Shown: piece by piece, positions 31,210 through 41,893 of the stretch
Layout of the letters: each line of letters starts with the position of its first letter
Position numbering within the stretch: position 1 is the stretch's first letter
DNA from: Pogostemon cablin
Lineage: Eukaryota; Streptophyta; Magnoliopsida; Lamiales; Lamiaceae
Direction of reading: 5' to 3'
DNA length: 64,000 nt
Assembly (NCBI GenBank): GCA_023678885.1
Contig: CM042955.1
Coordinates: forward strand, 19,541,835 to 19,605,834
The notes under the pieces: model-generated
What the model saw: the letters and a program-made list of their open reading frames with translations, nothing else
What the model was told of the DNA's origin: nothing
Databases searched by the model: none
Translations under genes and position numbers: made by a program

Positions 31210-32247
31210 ATGAGTTTAAGTGCTGCAGAGGATGATTCTGCATCTGAAATCCATCTTCCAGCTGATATAGATTGGCAGATGCTTGATAAATCCAAGTTTT
31301 TCTTACTCGGAGCCGCCCTGTTTTCCGGCGTCTCCGGCACACTTTACCCGATCGTGGTGTTGAAAACGCGGCAGCAAGTGATGTTGAACGATGTTTCCTG
31401 TTTCAAAATGGCGAGCTCCATCTTCAAATCCGAGGGCTGCCGGGGGTTCTACCGAGGTTTCGGCACTTCCCTGATGGGGACAATACCTGCTCGAGCTCTT
31501 TACATGGGAGCTCTGGAAGTTACCAAGAGCAATGTTGGCAATGTTGCTAGTGGCCATCTGAGATTATCCGAGGCCTCAGCTTCTGCCATAGCTAATGCTG
31601 CAGCTGGTTTGAGTGCTGCCATGGCTGCTCAGTTGGTTTGGACCCCAATTGATGTTGTCAGCCAGAGGCTAATGGTTCAGGGAGCTGGTTTTGAATCGGG
31701 TTCTTGTGCCATTGGATTGAAGAAGTACAATGGTGGGATCGATGCTTTTAGGAAGATAATGAATGCTGATGGAGTGAGGGGATTGTATAGAGGGTTTGGG
31801 ATATCTATACTAACTTATGCTCCTTCAAATGCAGTTTGGTGGGCTTCTTACTCGATTGCTCATAGGGCAATCTGGGGTGGGATTGGTTGCTATTTCAGTA
31901 AGAAGAGTGAGAGTGGCAGCAACGGTGGGTATCGGCCCGATGGGATGTCTGTGTTGGGAGTTCAGGCAGTGAGTGCAGCCATGGCTAGTGGAGCATCAGC
32001 ATTGGTGACAATGCCACTCGATACGATTAAGACGAGGTTGCAGGTTTTGGATGGGGAAGGAGGTGGTAGATCACCAACGATTACACAGACTGTTAGGAAC
32101 TTGTTGAAGGAAGGTGGATTGAGTGCTTGTTATAGAGGGCTCGGGCCGAGATGGGCTTCGATGTCCATGTCTGCGACGACCATGATCACGACCTACGAGT
32201 TTCTCAAGCGTCTCTCGACTAAGAACCAGGATAGTTTTGGTTTGTAG
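31210..32247 (+). CDS. Mitochondrial carrier (SLC25 family, SLC25A44-like), 345 aa
   Basis: This is an inner-membrane solute transporter of the three-repeat mitochondrial carrier family. The second and third repeats start with canonical Px[DE]xx[KR] signatures: PIDVVSQR at about residue 146 and PLDTIKTR at about residue 269. The first is degenerate (PIVVLKTR at about 47), lacking the acidic residue. Each repeat carries the following GFYRGFG or GLYRGFG/CYRGLG box. The whole sequence resembles the plant proteins related to animal SLC25A44; the substrate is not deducible. The frame stays open upstream to 31144, but the first ATG in it is at 31210, where the family N-terminus MSLSAAEDDS begins. 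There is a single coding exon and no defect is seen. Confidence 0.93.
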   Translation: MSLSAAEDDSASEIHLPADIDWQMLDKSKFFLLGAALFSGVSGTLYPIVVLKTRQQVMLNDVSCFKMASSIFKSEGCRGFYRGFGTSLMGTIPARALYMGALEVTKSNVGNVASGHLRLSEASASAIANAAAGLSAAMAAQLVWTPIDVVSQRLMVQGAGFESGSCAIGLKKYNGGIDAFRKIMNADGVRGLYRGFGISILTYAPSNAVWWASYSIAHRAIWGGIGCYFSKKSESGSNGGYRPDGMSVLGVQAVSAAMASGASALVTMPLDTIKTRLQVLDGEGGGRSPTITQTVRNLLKEGGLSACYRGLGPRWASMSMSATTMITTYEFLKRLSTKNQDSFGL

Positions 32248-32582
32248 TTGAGTTTTTGAGGAGAAGAAGAGTAGGGGTGGGTGGGTGGGTGGGGGGTTAC
32301 AGGAATGTTTACTGTGTTTTCAACCCATGTTTAGAAAGTTCATCTTTATCTGGCCTTTAAAAACTGGGCTCAAATCATACCAGTGTAAATTCTGTACAAA
32401 TGTAGAAAATGCATTTCCACTTTCTTGATTCTTGATTATGTTAAAAGCTCCATTGCTGTTTAAACACTTGGCATTTTCTTGTTTTCTTACCATAAACGAT
32501 TCCAACCAATCCGGATGTAGAACTTGTGGGAATTGTTTCAGAGCTCTTACATTTGCTGATCAAATGAACTTGTTTCTTACTG

Positions 32583-32588
32583 AATAAA
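32583..32588 (+). terminator. Candidate polyadenylation signal of the carrier gene
   Basis: AATAAA lies about 335 bp after the stop codon, followed by T-rich sequence. Plant signals are loose, so this is only the best visible match. Confidence 0.35.
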
Positions 32589-32599
32589 TTCAAATGAGC

Positions 32600-33612
32600 T
32601 TTCATTATATGATTTTGAATTCAGTATGGAGTTGTTCTATTTGATTATCAGATGCAATGCTTATTCAGATATCATATTTCTTGCGATGCAACAATGTCGT
32701 GCCTCATGCTAAGCAACTCGTCTTTGTTCGACAACCATGATCCGGGTCAAGTTTTGGAGATGTTTTTGTCATCCAGGTTGCAGATTTGTTTGAAAACTAG
32801 TGAGAGTTTTTAAAATTAAGTTTACCAAATTTGTATTAGTAATGAATAATGTGTAAATTCTTGATTTAGACAAAACTAAGATCCAAGTTAGAGTAGTAGT
32901 AGTTTTGTGATGATTTATTGTTGCTAAAAGTGGGATGGATATTCCTGAATCCAGTGGAAAGGGTAGTGAATAAAACCGTGAGCTGAAGTGATGGTGACAT
33001 TATCCATTACAGGTCATTTTTTCACATTTCTATGACAACAAGGACCACTCTTATCCCTTTAAAATCATTCCCCCTCCACTCTCTCTCTCTCCCCCCTAAA
33101 ACAGCACCTCATCTCTAAGTCTAATTTGATGTTTTTATCAAGTGAAATAACTTGTGATGTGTATTGTAGATGTAAGATGAAACCTTAAATTTGAACTTAA
33201 GATTCTAATCAGTCATATGGACAATCTTGAGTTGTAAAGATGTTACAACACAATATTCCATAAAATCAGCAGTCATGAATGGGTAAACCTCAATAATTTT
33301 GCTGTCCCTGTCTAGATGCATCTCACCATGCCCTGCTTCACCCCTGTGCAACCGTATTGATTAGGGTGCTTCACCGTACATCTCCCGTTGAATTTTTTTT
33401 ATTATTATTTCATCTCTTATTACATTACAAGTTGCTCTCTACAAATTGAGCATGTAACACTTCCATGTAATTCTTGAATCTTGATGTTTTCAAAATGATT
33501 TTTACAGGAGAAAGGGCATTAAATGCTGGACCATCGAAGAAGAAACAAGGCATTAAATGCCAGGCACAAGTTACACTCGAATTCACCCGTATTCCAAATC
33601 ACATATTTCACA
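32600..33612. other. Intergenic DNA
   Basis: No coding sequence was recognised. A CT-run (CTCTCTCTCTCTCCCCCC) lies near 33080. Confidence 0.45.
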
Positions 33613-33624
33613 ATAGTGTTATAT

Positions 33625-34029
33625 ATATTTTTTTTTTGATACCGAGGTTCCGGGCTTACGCCCGACTAGTCCTCGAGGAAACAGTCCCGGGCCCTCAGAA
33701 CTGCCTCCAAGTAAATCGCGGTAATCACACAATGGATCACAGGTTCCTAATATCTTTAACTACTTCCTAATATCTTTAACTACTGCGCACAAGGAGTTGA
33801 TCCCCAAGTGATTGCTCCATGCTGACCCTCCCCAAGTGATTGCTCCATGCTGGTGATTGCTCCATGCTAACCCTCCCCCTAGCTCAGCCGCAGGTTCCCA
33901 CACTGCCGCTTGTAGCCCTCAATATTAATTGTTCCACCATTGCGCTCCGGGGGGCTTGAACCCCTGACCTTTCAATCAGGGGCACCTCAATGTTGACCCC
34001 TCAACCACTGGGCCAACATATCATTGGTT
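33625..34029 (-). mobile_element. tRNA-derived SINE, family B, full length
   Basis: On the minus strand it starts with a tRNA-like head: A box TTGGCCCAGTGGTTGAGG and B box GGTTCAAGCCCC. It ends in a short poly(A) (plus-strand T run at 33627-33638). A 12-bp target duplication ATAGTGTTATAT flanks it (33613..33624 and 34030..34041). Internally, TTCCTAATATCTTTAACTAC and AAGTGATTGCTCCATGCT units are tandemly duplicated, which makes it longer than its relative at 61999. It lies downstream of the NF-YA 3' end. Confidence 0.85.
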
Positions 34030-34526
34030 ATAGTGTTATATTTCTTGAAAGGATGTCATGTTACAATCATTTGCTATATTAATATCAAGTGTAAAGAGTT
34101 TAATGATCTGAAACACGATTACAAAATAGAGGATCCAACTTGATTCAGTTAAGCATAATTTTTTGTCTCAAAAGAGTAGACTTGATGGAGACCATCAAGT
34201 CGAGTATTACTAAGCTATTCGTGTGTTTTAGCATTTTTTCAACAATTTCTACGTAACTTGCAAGTTGGCTCGACTGAATTACACCCATATGCTAAGCATA
34301 AGTGATCTTAGATGAGTAATACATAATGCATTAGCCACAAAATAAAACCTTAGAATATTGTCCTTCATTAGAAAATCAGATAAGCAAGCATCATTCAAGA
34401 TAATACACCAAGGTCCTTACGAGGCTGTCTTTATTTGAAAGATCTAATCAAAGCAACGTAAACTAAACATGATTTTGAATCTGAAATTTGAATCAGAATC
34501 GAATACTTCAAAAGAGAAGTAGAAAT

Positions 34527-34547
34527 TAGCCAAGGATGAACTGCCAG
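34527..34547 (-). promoter_or_regulatory. miR169 target site in the NF-YA 3' UTR
   Basis: The plus strand here reads like miR169 itself (TAGCCAAGGATGA, then a few differences, then CTGCCAG), so the minus-strand mRNA is complementary to it, with about three mismatches outside the 5' seed and cleavage centre. It lies 25 nt after the stop codon. miR169 regulation of NF-YA messages through 3'-UTR sites is well established in plants. Confidence 0.88.
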
Positions 34548-34572
34548 GTTAACCATATGAGGAAGGGCACGA

Positions 34573-36743
34573 TCATGTCACCGTACTGAATCGTGCACAT
34601 CTGTCGACGGATAACATAAGCATGTCGTTCGGCACCATAACACGGGAGCGAGTCCTGGTGTTGGTAGTGGCGCCCATTGTCGAATGGGGTTGGTGAAAAA
34701 CATCATCATTGTTGAAGATGCAGGAGACGTCAGAGCCTGAGGTGGTGGAAGTCCCCCAGCTGCTGCTCTCCGAGTGCTGTACTTCTGGCTCTTTACACAT
34801 CTGCTCGATGAGGTTTCTACCTGATGTTTGGGTAGCAGGCTTCGACTGTTGAGCATTTTTTGTGTTCAAGAAGCGCCCTCCGCTACCTCTAGCTCTCCTC
34901 AAAGCATGACGGTGGCGAGACTCGTGAAGATATCCCTACACCATTGAGGGTGGAGTTGGTTAGCAGTAGAATTCCACTGGAGGTAATGTGAAGACATCTG
35001 AGTCTAGACATACCTTTCTTGTTTTGGCCAACTTATTTTGAGCCTCGAGCTTTGCTCGGATCTGCCTACGCCTGAGGATGGCATGGTATTGTTTTGAGTT
35101 AACATATATGGGGATGCCCTGTGTGTAGTCTAGAGGAAGCACAACTCTTCCTGGTGCAACCCCCATCATTTGAGGATAAACCTGGTTCGATTTTCAAAAT
35201 AAGTGTAACGGAAGAGATACGACACCAAAGGAATCCACACACTCCAAGCAAAGCAAGTTGGGGGTTGCACAAGTGATTGACATTTATATTGAAGAGAAAA
35301 AGATAGGATGAAATATGAAAAATTCAATCTAACACTCATCGACTAGGTGTCGTCCGTACAACTATAGTTCTATGTCTTGTTCACATGTGAAAGGGTTACC
35401 TGGAATCCATTTTTCGAATAAAAAAGCTAGAGTCTGCTGGTAATATTATTAAGTAACGGGAGAATACAGTGTTGTGCATGCAAACCATACTGAAGAACGT
35501 TCTAGATCAATATTACTCATACTACTAGATTCGGAATGAGAAGAGAAGAAGCTATAAAGTTTGATAAGTACAACAGAATTCGGCTCATAAACAGCTGCCA
35601 TCTTGCCAAAACTAGGTGAAGCCAAAGGGTAGAACATCCAATCCTGCAAGAAAAATTGAACCGTTGGAAATATCAGCAACTGGTGTTCTGCTCAGCTTTA
35701 TTGTTAGCGTATAGCATTTCATACTTTTGTAGAAGGGTCGCATTGGAAAAAGTATGCACATGATTGTAAGAGAAATGATAACTGACCAATTGCTGATTAT
35801 GGTCAGTCTGTACTTGATTGCTGAGGTAGTCTCCATTAGCGCATGATAGAGATGGTTCTACACAATTCTCCTCTCTCATCTTACAAGTTTCAATCGAACC
35901 TATACATGAAAACTTGTTATTGATTCAACTAACAAATGACAAGCTTCATACAATAGACTACTTTGGACTGAAATGTTCCATATTCGGTACATGTTGCACA
36001 AGACACTTAAATCAGTTGAAGATCGAGTCTACTATGGTTAAAGGGAACAAACACCTCATGAGTTAAGTTGCCTGTTTTCTTTCCATTGCCGAGAAAGCCA
36101 TTATTACACTTTTCCCACCCTACCATCTCAACACCTTTGCAAAATTCTGAAACAACATAGAAATGAACTGTGTGCCCAATCATGGGAATTTTGTTTATAC
36201 CATCAACGAGGAAAACTGACATAAGTCATGAGTATACCGAGAAGAATCTTAAGGGACTAAATATACAGATAAAACTGATCAGTATAGCTGAGGAACATGG
36301 AAAGTAGTGTCATAATCGGGATCATGGGCAGGTAAAAACGGAATTATTGAATCTAAAAATAAGAGAATTCCTAGATGGGACTCTGCTCTTTCTTTTCATT
36401 ATTCATGCATAACATTATATAGGGGAATCTGAGATAATCCAACCATACCATGCTGAAACACAACATTTTGCACGTGGAAGTTGCTTCTAGCAGAAGTAGC
36501 TGCTTCGTGATGAGATTGTCCAGTCGACAGAGTTGAAGAGGATTCCTGTTCTTGGTACTGGGACTCAGACAAGTTAACATGATGAGGTTGTTCAGCTGTG
36601 TTGTCCAGCTCAGTAGCCACACTCTTCGATTGAGAAGCCTCTCGTGGTTTGGTGTTGAACAGCATAGGTATGCGATTGCCAAACAAGGTTGCAAATGAAT
36701 CGGCAGTGTTTCGATCAATGTCTTTGCTGGATAAGCTTTGCAT
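34573..36743 (-). CDS. NF-YA: NF-YA transcription factor subunit, five coding exons, 336 aa
   Basis: This is the CCAAT-binding subunit A, which joins the NF-YB/NF-YC dimer in the nucleus. Predicted exons (minus) are 36743..36449, 35899..35787, 35643..35572, 35181..35014 and 34935..34573. All introns are GT-AG and phases agree (first junction phase 1, the rest phase 0), totalling 337 codons with the stop. The conserved core covers residues 183-242. The NF-YB/C-binding helix (YVNSKQYHAILRRRQ) is in exon 4 and the DNA-binding part (YLHESRHRHALRRARGSGGR) is in exon 5. An intron separates them, as is typical. The residue after KTRK is Gly rather than the usual Pro. The N-terminal half is Gln/Ser-rich. 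The donor after exon 3 (GTACTT) is the weakest junction. Confidence 0.88.
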
Positions 36744-37690
36744 CCTACAAATGTTCCCTAATCTTTAGTTTCGAAATCTTGATCAACACCAACAAATTCA
36801 ACTATACTCGATTATTGCAGCAAGATGAATCTATTAGAGGCATGAACAGAGAGTTTCTACAAATTATGATAACATTAAATCACTAAATAGACATTGTTAG
36901 AGTGATTGATTAAATATAAAATGATACACAGCTCTACAAGCTTGCGCTTTCAGACAAGATGGTCACGTAACATATGTGAAATAGTCTCCAGGAAAAAAAC
37001 TTCAGCAGCAAACACTGCAATTACTTTGTTTATATGTAAAAAGTGAGCAACTAGAGATTGTATATTTCAAGCAACACATATTGAGCCCTCTAAATCTTGA
37101 AAATTTTCCAAGAATTAGGCAACACATGGCATTTACTGAATTAGGGCACACTAAATCTATGGTCAAGCAACAACCAGCTGAGAATTGCCAAATTTTGAGT
37201 GATGCAATTCCAAACACAGTCAAGGAAGACTACCCCAAAACAAGCAACAAGAATTATTACATAAAATCAAAAGAAACTTATTCATCATCAAAAGCTAACT
37301 ACAAGATTACCTAATTCAACCAACAAGATCAAATCAAACCACCAAAGAATTCATCATATAACAACAGTAGAGAAAGGCAGCTGTTGCAGGTATTGGGAGA
37401 TGAAAAGTCACAATAATTCTTCACCAAATTTCATGAAACTAACAACAAGAAGAAGAAAAAAACCCTTTAGAAGCACAAAATTTTAAAGGTTAAATCTTTA
37501 CTTTGCAAACACATGGAAGAACGAAACATGAAATCCCAGAAAGAAACAAAAAACAAAACACCTGATTCACAATATCAGAAACAAACAGAGGAAACTTGTC
37601 CAAGGGAGAGATAGAGAAGTAGACCTTTAGAGAGAGAGAGAGAGAGAGGAGAATCTAGTCGACACGGATTCTTCTTTGATAAGCACTGAT
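36744..37690 (-). other. NF-YA 5'-UTR exon and 817-nt leader intron
   Basis: The acceptor TTGTAG|G lies one base before the ATG (exon from 36744). The matching donor ATCAG|GTGTTTTG is at 37562/37561. The first exon would be a CT-rich leader (CT run near 37622-37648), beginning near 37690. A leader intron is usual in plant NF-YA genes. The exact start of transcription is not visible. Confidence 0.55.
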
Positions 37691-37744
37691 GATTAGTTAA
37701 GAGGGTAATGCAAGAGGGTAATGCAACTGAAATATGATGATAAT

Positions 37745-37993
37745 GGGTGTACCCCACTATTAGGGGCCTCATCGCCCCTGCCCTGGGAATTGGATTGGTG
37801 GAGGAAGTAAATCGCAGGATGTGCCTCAAGTGGCTTATAGCGCTTATAGGGAGGGCTCACTGTTAAACTTGTGCTTGCAAGGGGCCAAATTCATGTCAAA
37901 GGCAGGATTCGAACCCCCACCCTGCAGCAACCAAGCTCAGCTGGAAGGCCTTTCCACCCTCCCCTCTATCACTTGAGCTATGCCCTGGGGCAA
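37745..37993 (-). mobile_element. tRNA-derived SINE, family A, just upstream of NF-YA
   Basis: On the minus strand it begins with a tRNA-like head: A box GCATAGCTCAAGTGATAGAGG and B box GGGTTCGAATCC (plus 37905..37917). A perfect 15-bp target duplication AAATATGATGATAAT flanks it (37730..37744 and 37994..38008). Its right-hand neighbour is intergenic; its left end is about 55 bp from the likely NF-YA leader, in the same orientation. A diverged relative is at 56561..56704. Confidence 0.9.
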
Positions 37994-38009
37994 AAATATG
38001 ATGATAATC

Positions 38010-39925
38010 CTCAGTAGTGTAGTAGTGAGAGAAAGAGAAAAGCAAACCCCACTTAATAGTAGTATACAGTAATTAAAACAGGAAGTGATTAAAAAAAGCA
38101 AAAAAAATAAGATTCATTTAAAAATCTCCACCACCAAATTCCTCTCCCTTCTGGAATCTTGAAATGGGCACCCTAATCTTTGGATTAAACTAGGCAATGA
38201 ATTCAATTAAGTGAGGTTTAATGGCATACCAAACCCTACTCTTTAGATAATGCTACTGCAGTTTGACAGGTCACTGGGAAAAAGTGAGCTTTAATGTGCA
38301 TGTGGTGCTCCAATCAAAAAGTTTTCACCCATATTATATTATGTAATAATTATTTACAATTTAAATATGTTTTATGAAATTGTAAAATATCTGTGTGGAT
38401 TAAATACTACAGTTGGAGTCTGAATAGTATTTGGAGAAGAAGTGTTGGTCAAATTCTAACATTCTTGTCTTTTACCCTGCATTTCTTGACCACTCAAATG
38501 CATGTCCTTTCTTTTGTTTTTCCAAAACAGACATTTTTTTATCAAAATTTTGGTTAATTTATTGGGACTCCTTCACATTTCACATTTCTTTCTCAGTGAT
38601 AAATATCAACGGGCAACAGCCAACAGAGTCCATTACTCTACTGCAAAAAAGCTATTTATCCAAAAGTATTGTTAAAATGCTTAATTTTAAAAAAAGAAAG
38701 AAAAAAGAAAAATGGACTCAATTATTAACTCGATTAAAATAAATGACTCGATTTTATATATTTATTTATGACTCAATTGCATATACTATATATAATTCGA
38801 TTGAAAATATTTTTATGGTTTAATTGTACATATTATAACTTGGATGAATATTTATGACTTAATTAAAGTTTTTAAATCAAATCACAAATTGAGTTGATGT
38901 TTAAATTATTTAGAGCATATTAACAATAATCACTAAATAATGTGATATTTAAAAAAAATGAGTCAAGGATGTTTAAGTTATTTAGAGCATATCATCATTA
39001 ATACTATTAATTTACAAGTGCTTGCCAATTTTTTTTTTTTAATTGTGAGGTGGCGGTTCCACGTTGCTCCTTGAAAAATTTTATGTTTGTGGCGCTCTCA
39101 CGTTGATCCCGCAATTAATGTATATTTAATTTAATTTAATTTAAAATAATTAATATTTTGTAATCCTACCATTAATACATCTTAATTTAAATATTTAATA
39201 ATCCTACCATTAATACATAATAATATTATTTTAAGTTTATATAAGTAATTTAATTTAATACTTTAAAAAAAATTTTATATCCTACCATTAATACATAATA
39301 ATATTATTTTAAGTTTATATAAGTAATTTAATTTAATACTTTAAATATTTTTTTATTTAATCCATAAATTTTGTGTAAATTTTAAATTATTTATTTTCAT
39401 TGGATTTTAACTTATTTATTTTCATATTTAGCATATACATTTTAATTAAGGTATGGTACAATCGTTATAAAGTTTTGGTAAATTTATAGTATTATGTAAT
39501 AATATTATTTTAAGTAATTTTCTTAATATTATTTTAAGTAATTTTCTTATAAAAGTTTATGTAAGTAGTTAAATTTAATACTTTAAATATTTTTAATTTA
39601 ATCTGTAAATTTTATGTGTATTTTAAATTATTTATTTCCATTAGATTTTAAATTATTTATTTCCATATTTAGCATATAAATTTTAATTAAGGCATAGTAA
39701 ATCGATTAGTTATAATTTTTTTGGAAATTTATGAAGAAACAAAAAATTTTTGTTGTTGTTTGATTATTTAAATTAAGTTTTAATAATTTTAGGGAAGATG
39801 GAGTATATTATTAAAATTTAATATTTTTAAAGTAATTTTGGTGTTGATTTTAAATTATTTATTACCATATTTATGTTTACATACAACCTTTAGGATCCTT
39901 CATGAATGATGTTTTTTCAAATAAA
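38010..39925. other. AT-rich intergenic DNA with short direct duplications
   Basis: No gene is seen. Phrases such as TCCTACCATTAATACATAATAATATTATTTTAAG recur near 39200-39310, and TTTAAATTATTTATTTCCATT pairs recur near 39380-39670, which suggests slipped or transposon-derived duplications. Confidence 0.45.
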
Positions 39926-40051
39926 ATGAGTACTCCAAAAGGGAAGCGTAAATTGGTTGACTTTGAGACTATTAATGATGATGAAGATAATGCTCTGGAT
40001 CAGACTCAAATGTCTGCCACGAATAAAAGGATGATTCTAAGTAAAAGTTGA
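39926..40051 (+). pseudogene. Small ORF, 41 aa, possible Helitron RPA-like tail
   Basis: An ATG-to-TGA frame of 41 codons is basic then acidic then basic: STPKGKRKLVDFE, INDDEDN, TNKRMILSKS. It stands out from very AT-rich surroundings. The shape resembles the C-terminal tail of the RPA-like proteins carried by plant Helitrons. A Helitron-type hairpin lies about 800 bp downstream on the same strand. The assignment is weak. Confidence 0.25.
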
Positions 40052-40852
40052 ATATGATCTATCTTAAGAAACAAAATCTATTACTTCATGAAATACTTAG
40101 GATTTATCCATAAATTTAATTATAACTGTAGACTTAGATTATCATAATTTTTATGAAACTATGAATGATTATTTTAATTCTATTATCAATTATATCCTTC
40201 AAACTTTTCTAGAATAAAGAATTAATGTTTATTTTAATATAATTACCAACTCTGTTTTTCATATCAAGTAGATATGCGACACCACAAGAATAAGAATTCA
40301 GAATCTAAAATATCTCATACAAAATTAATTTATTCAAAATAGTCTCAAAAAATTTAATTTTACCTACAAATAAAACCATAACTTTTAACTTTTCTCTAAA
40401 ATGGTCATTAAAACCTAAAAATGATCAATTTTATTTATGAGTTTAAAATATTAATTACTTTAAACATTAAAATACTTAAAATAAAATATTAATTGCATTA
40501 TTAAAAATATATTAAAAAGGAGGGGGCCTAAAAATACTTTGTCTGGATGAAGAAGGGAAAGCAAGCAACAACACATGTAATGTTATGTTTGGTGAGGTTT
40601 TTAGAAATTTACAGTAATTAATGTTATAGATAATATAAATACGATATGATTATATTTCACTTTTTATTTATTTCAATTCAATTACATAATATACCATTTA
40701 AAGGTAACATCATAATTACAATAAATAAAGATAAATATATACGAATATGAAAAATAGAACGAAAATAACATTACATCAAAATATATCGAAATTAACATAA
40801 TAAAGTAAAGATCATTTAAAAAAGTTATATTATAAAAAATATAACCCGTGTA

Positions 40853-40873
40853 ATACACGGGAAACATAGTAGT
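40853..40873 (+). other. Helitron-like 3'-end hairpin
   Basis: CCCGTGTAATACACGGG forms a 7-8-bp stem and is followed by AAACATAG, close to the CTAG that ends Helitrons about 10 nt after a hairpin. The terminal C is replaced by A, so this may be a decayed end. Confidence 0.35.
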
Positions 40874-40889
40874 ATTAACAATAATCACT

Positions 40890-41590
40890 AAATAATGTGA
40901 TATTCTAAAAAAATGTTAAACAAACCATAAATTTATACTACTATTATTATTATTTTTAATTTAATAATAAATAGTTGACATTATTCTTTAAAATAATAAA
41001 TATTGTTACTCTTTCAAAGAAAAATAACTAGTACTTCAATCCTCGGTTCATTCTAAAAGTTTTTATTTTATTATTTCAGCTATTTTTATTTTTTTAGTAA
41101 AAGAGCTCTCCACATGACTCATCATTTAAAATTAATATAATTATTTAATACACATAAAAAATTATGCACCTAGAAAAAAATAAATGACCACCTTTAAAAT
41201 TGGAGGGAGAAAGTATCTTTCCCTCTCAAAATTCCTCTTTCATTATTTTCATTCCTCCCACGAAAATTTTAATCTTTCTAAAATGGTAAAAATTATCAAA
41301 ACAATTAACTTCATCTAAACACTATTTATAAAAATATCAATTATACCTAACACACTTAATATGTTTTATATTTTATAATTAGAAAATAAAATACTCCAAA
41401 ATAATAATGATTTTAATTTACGTGGAAAAAAAAAACAAACTAATTGTAAAGGAGAGAGTAACATTTTTAAATAATAAAGTAAAATAATTTAGATACTCCT
41501 GTCATCCCTGGCAATGGGATCAATTTCTTTTTTGCATGCAAGAATAATATGCGATGAGTAGTTATATTAGAGGATATGTGGGTTTTATAT
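40890..41590. other. AT-rich intergenic DNA
   Basis: No coding sequence was recognised. Confidence 0.45.
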
Positions 41591-41594
41591 TATA

Positions 41595-41624
41595 ACTAGT
41601 AAAAAGCCCGTACGATGCGTGGGA
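41595..41624 (-). other. Second Helitron-like 3' terminus
   Basis: On the minus strand, CCCACGCATCGTACGGG (an imperfect hairpin) is followed by CTTTTTACTAG. CTAG after a hairpin is the Helitron 3' rule, so the element body would extend rightward. No 5' TC end or helicase was found. Confidence 0.35.
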
Positions 41625-41628
41625 TATA

Positions 41629-41893
41629 CTCCCTCCGTCCCAAAACAATTGACACATTATTTTTGGGCACGGAGATTAAGGAGTATAATAATTTAATGTA
41701 AAGTGAAGTGAGAGAAATAATATTTAATGTGTAGTGGGTAGTTGTATTAGTGGTGAGTGTGATGTGTGTGTAGGTCCATGTAAATAAATAAATTGTTTTA
41801 GTGTGGGTCCCATATCCTTAAAAAGGAAATATGTCAATTGTTGTGGGACAACCCAAAAAGGAAAGCGTGTCAATATCTTTGGGACAGAGGGAG
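41629..41893. mobile_element. Stowaway MITE (265 bp)
   Basis: Terminal inverted repeats of about 28 bp, CTCCCTCCGTCCCAAAACAA against CTCCCTCTGTCCCAAAGATA, extend to TTGACAC at both ends. A TA duplication flanks it (41627-41628, 41894-41895). Confidence 0.92.

Noticed and set aside
36007..36222. Open frame within the first coding intron of NF-YA
   Set aside because: The flanking exons join in phase without it, and its sequence has no NF-YA character.
37905..37990. tRNA gene suggested by A and B boxes
   Set aside because: No cloverleaf or anticodon stem can be completed; the boxes belong to a SINE head with its own target duplication.
40682..40888. 68-codon minus-strand frame rich in Tyr, Phe and Ile
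   Set aside because: This is AT-driven composition with no recognisable domain; similar frames occur throughout the AT-rich deserts.
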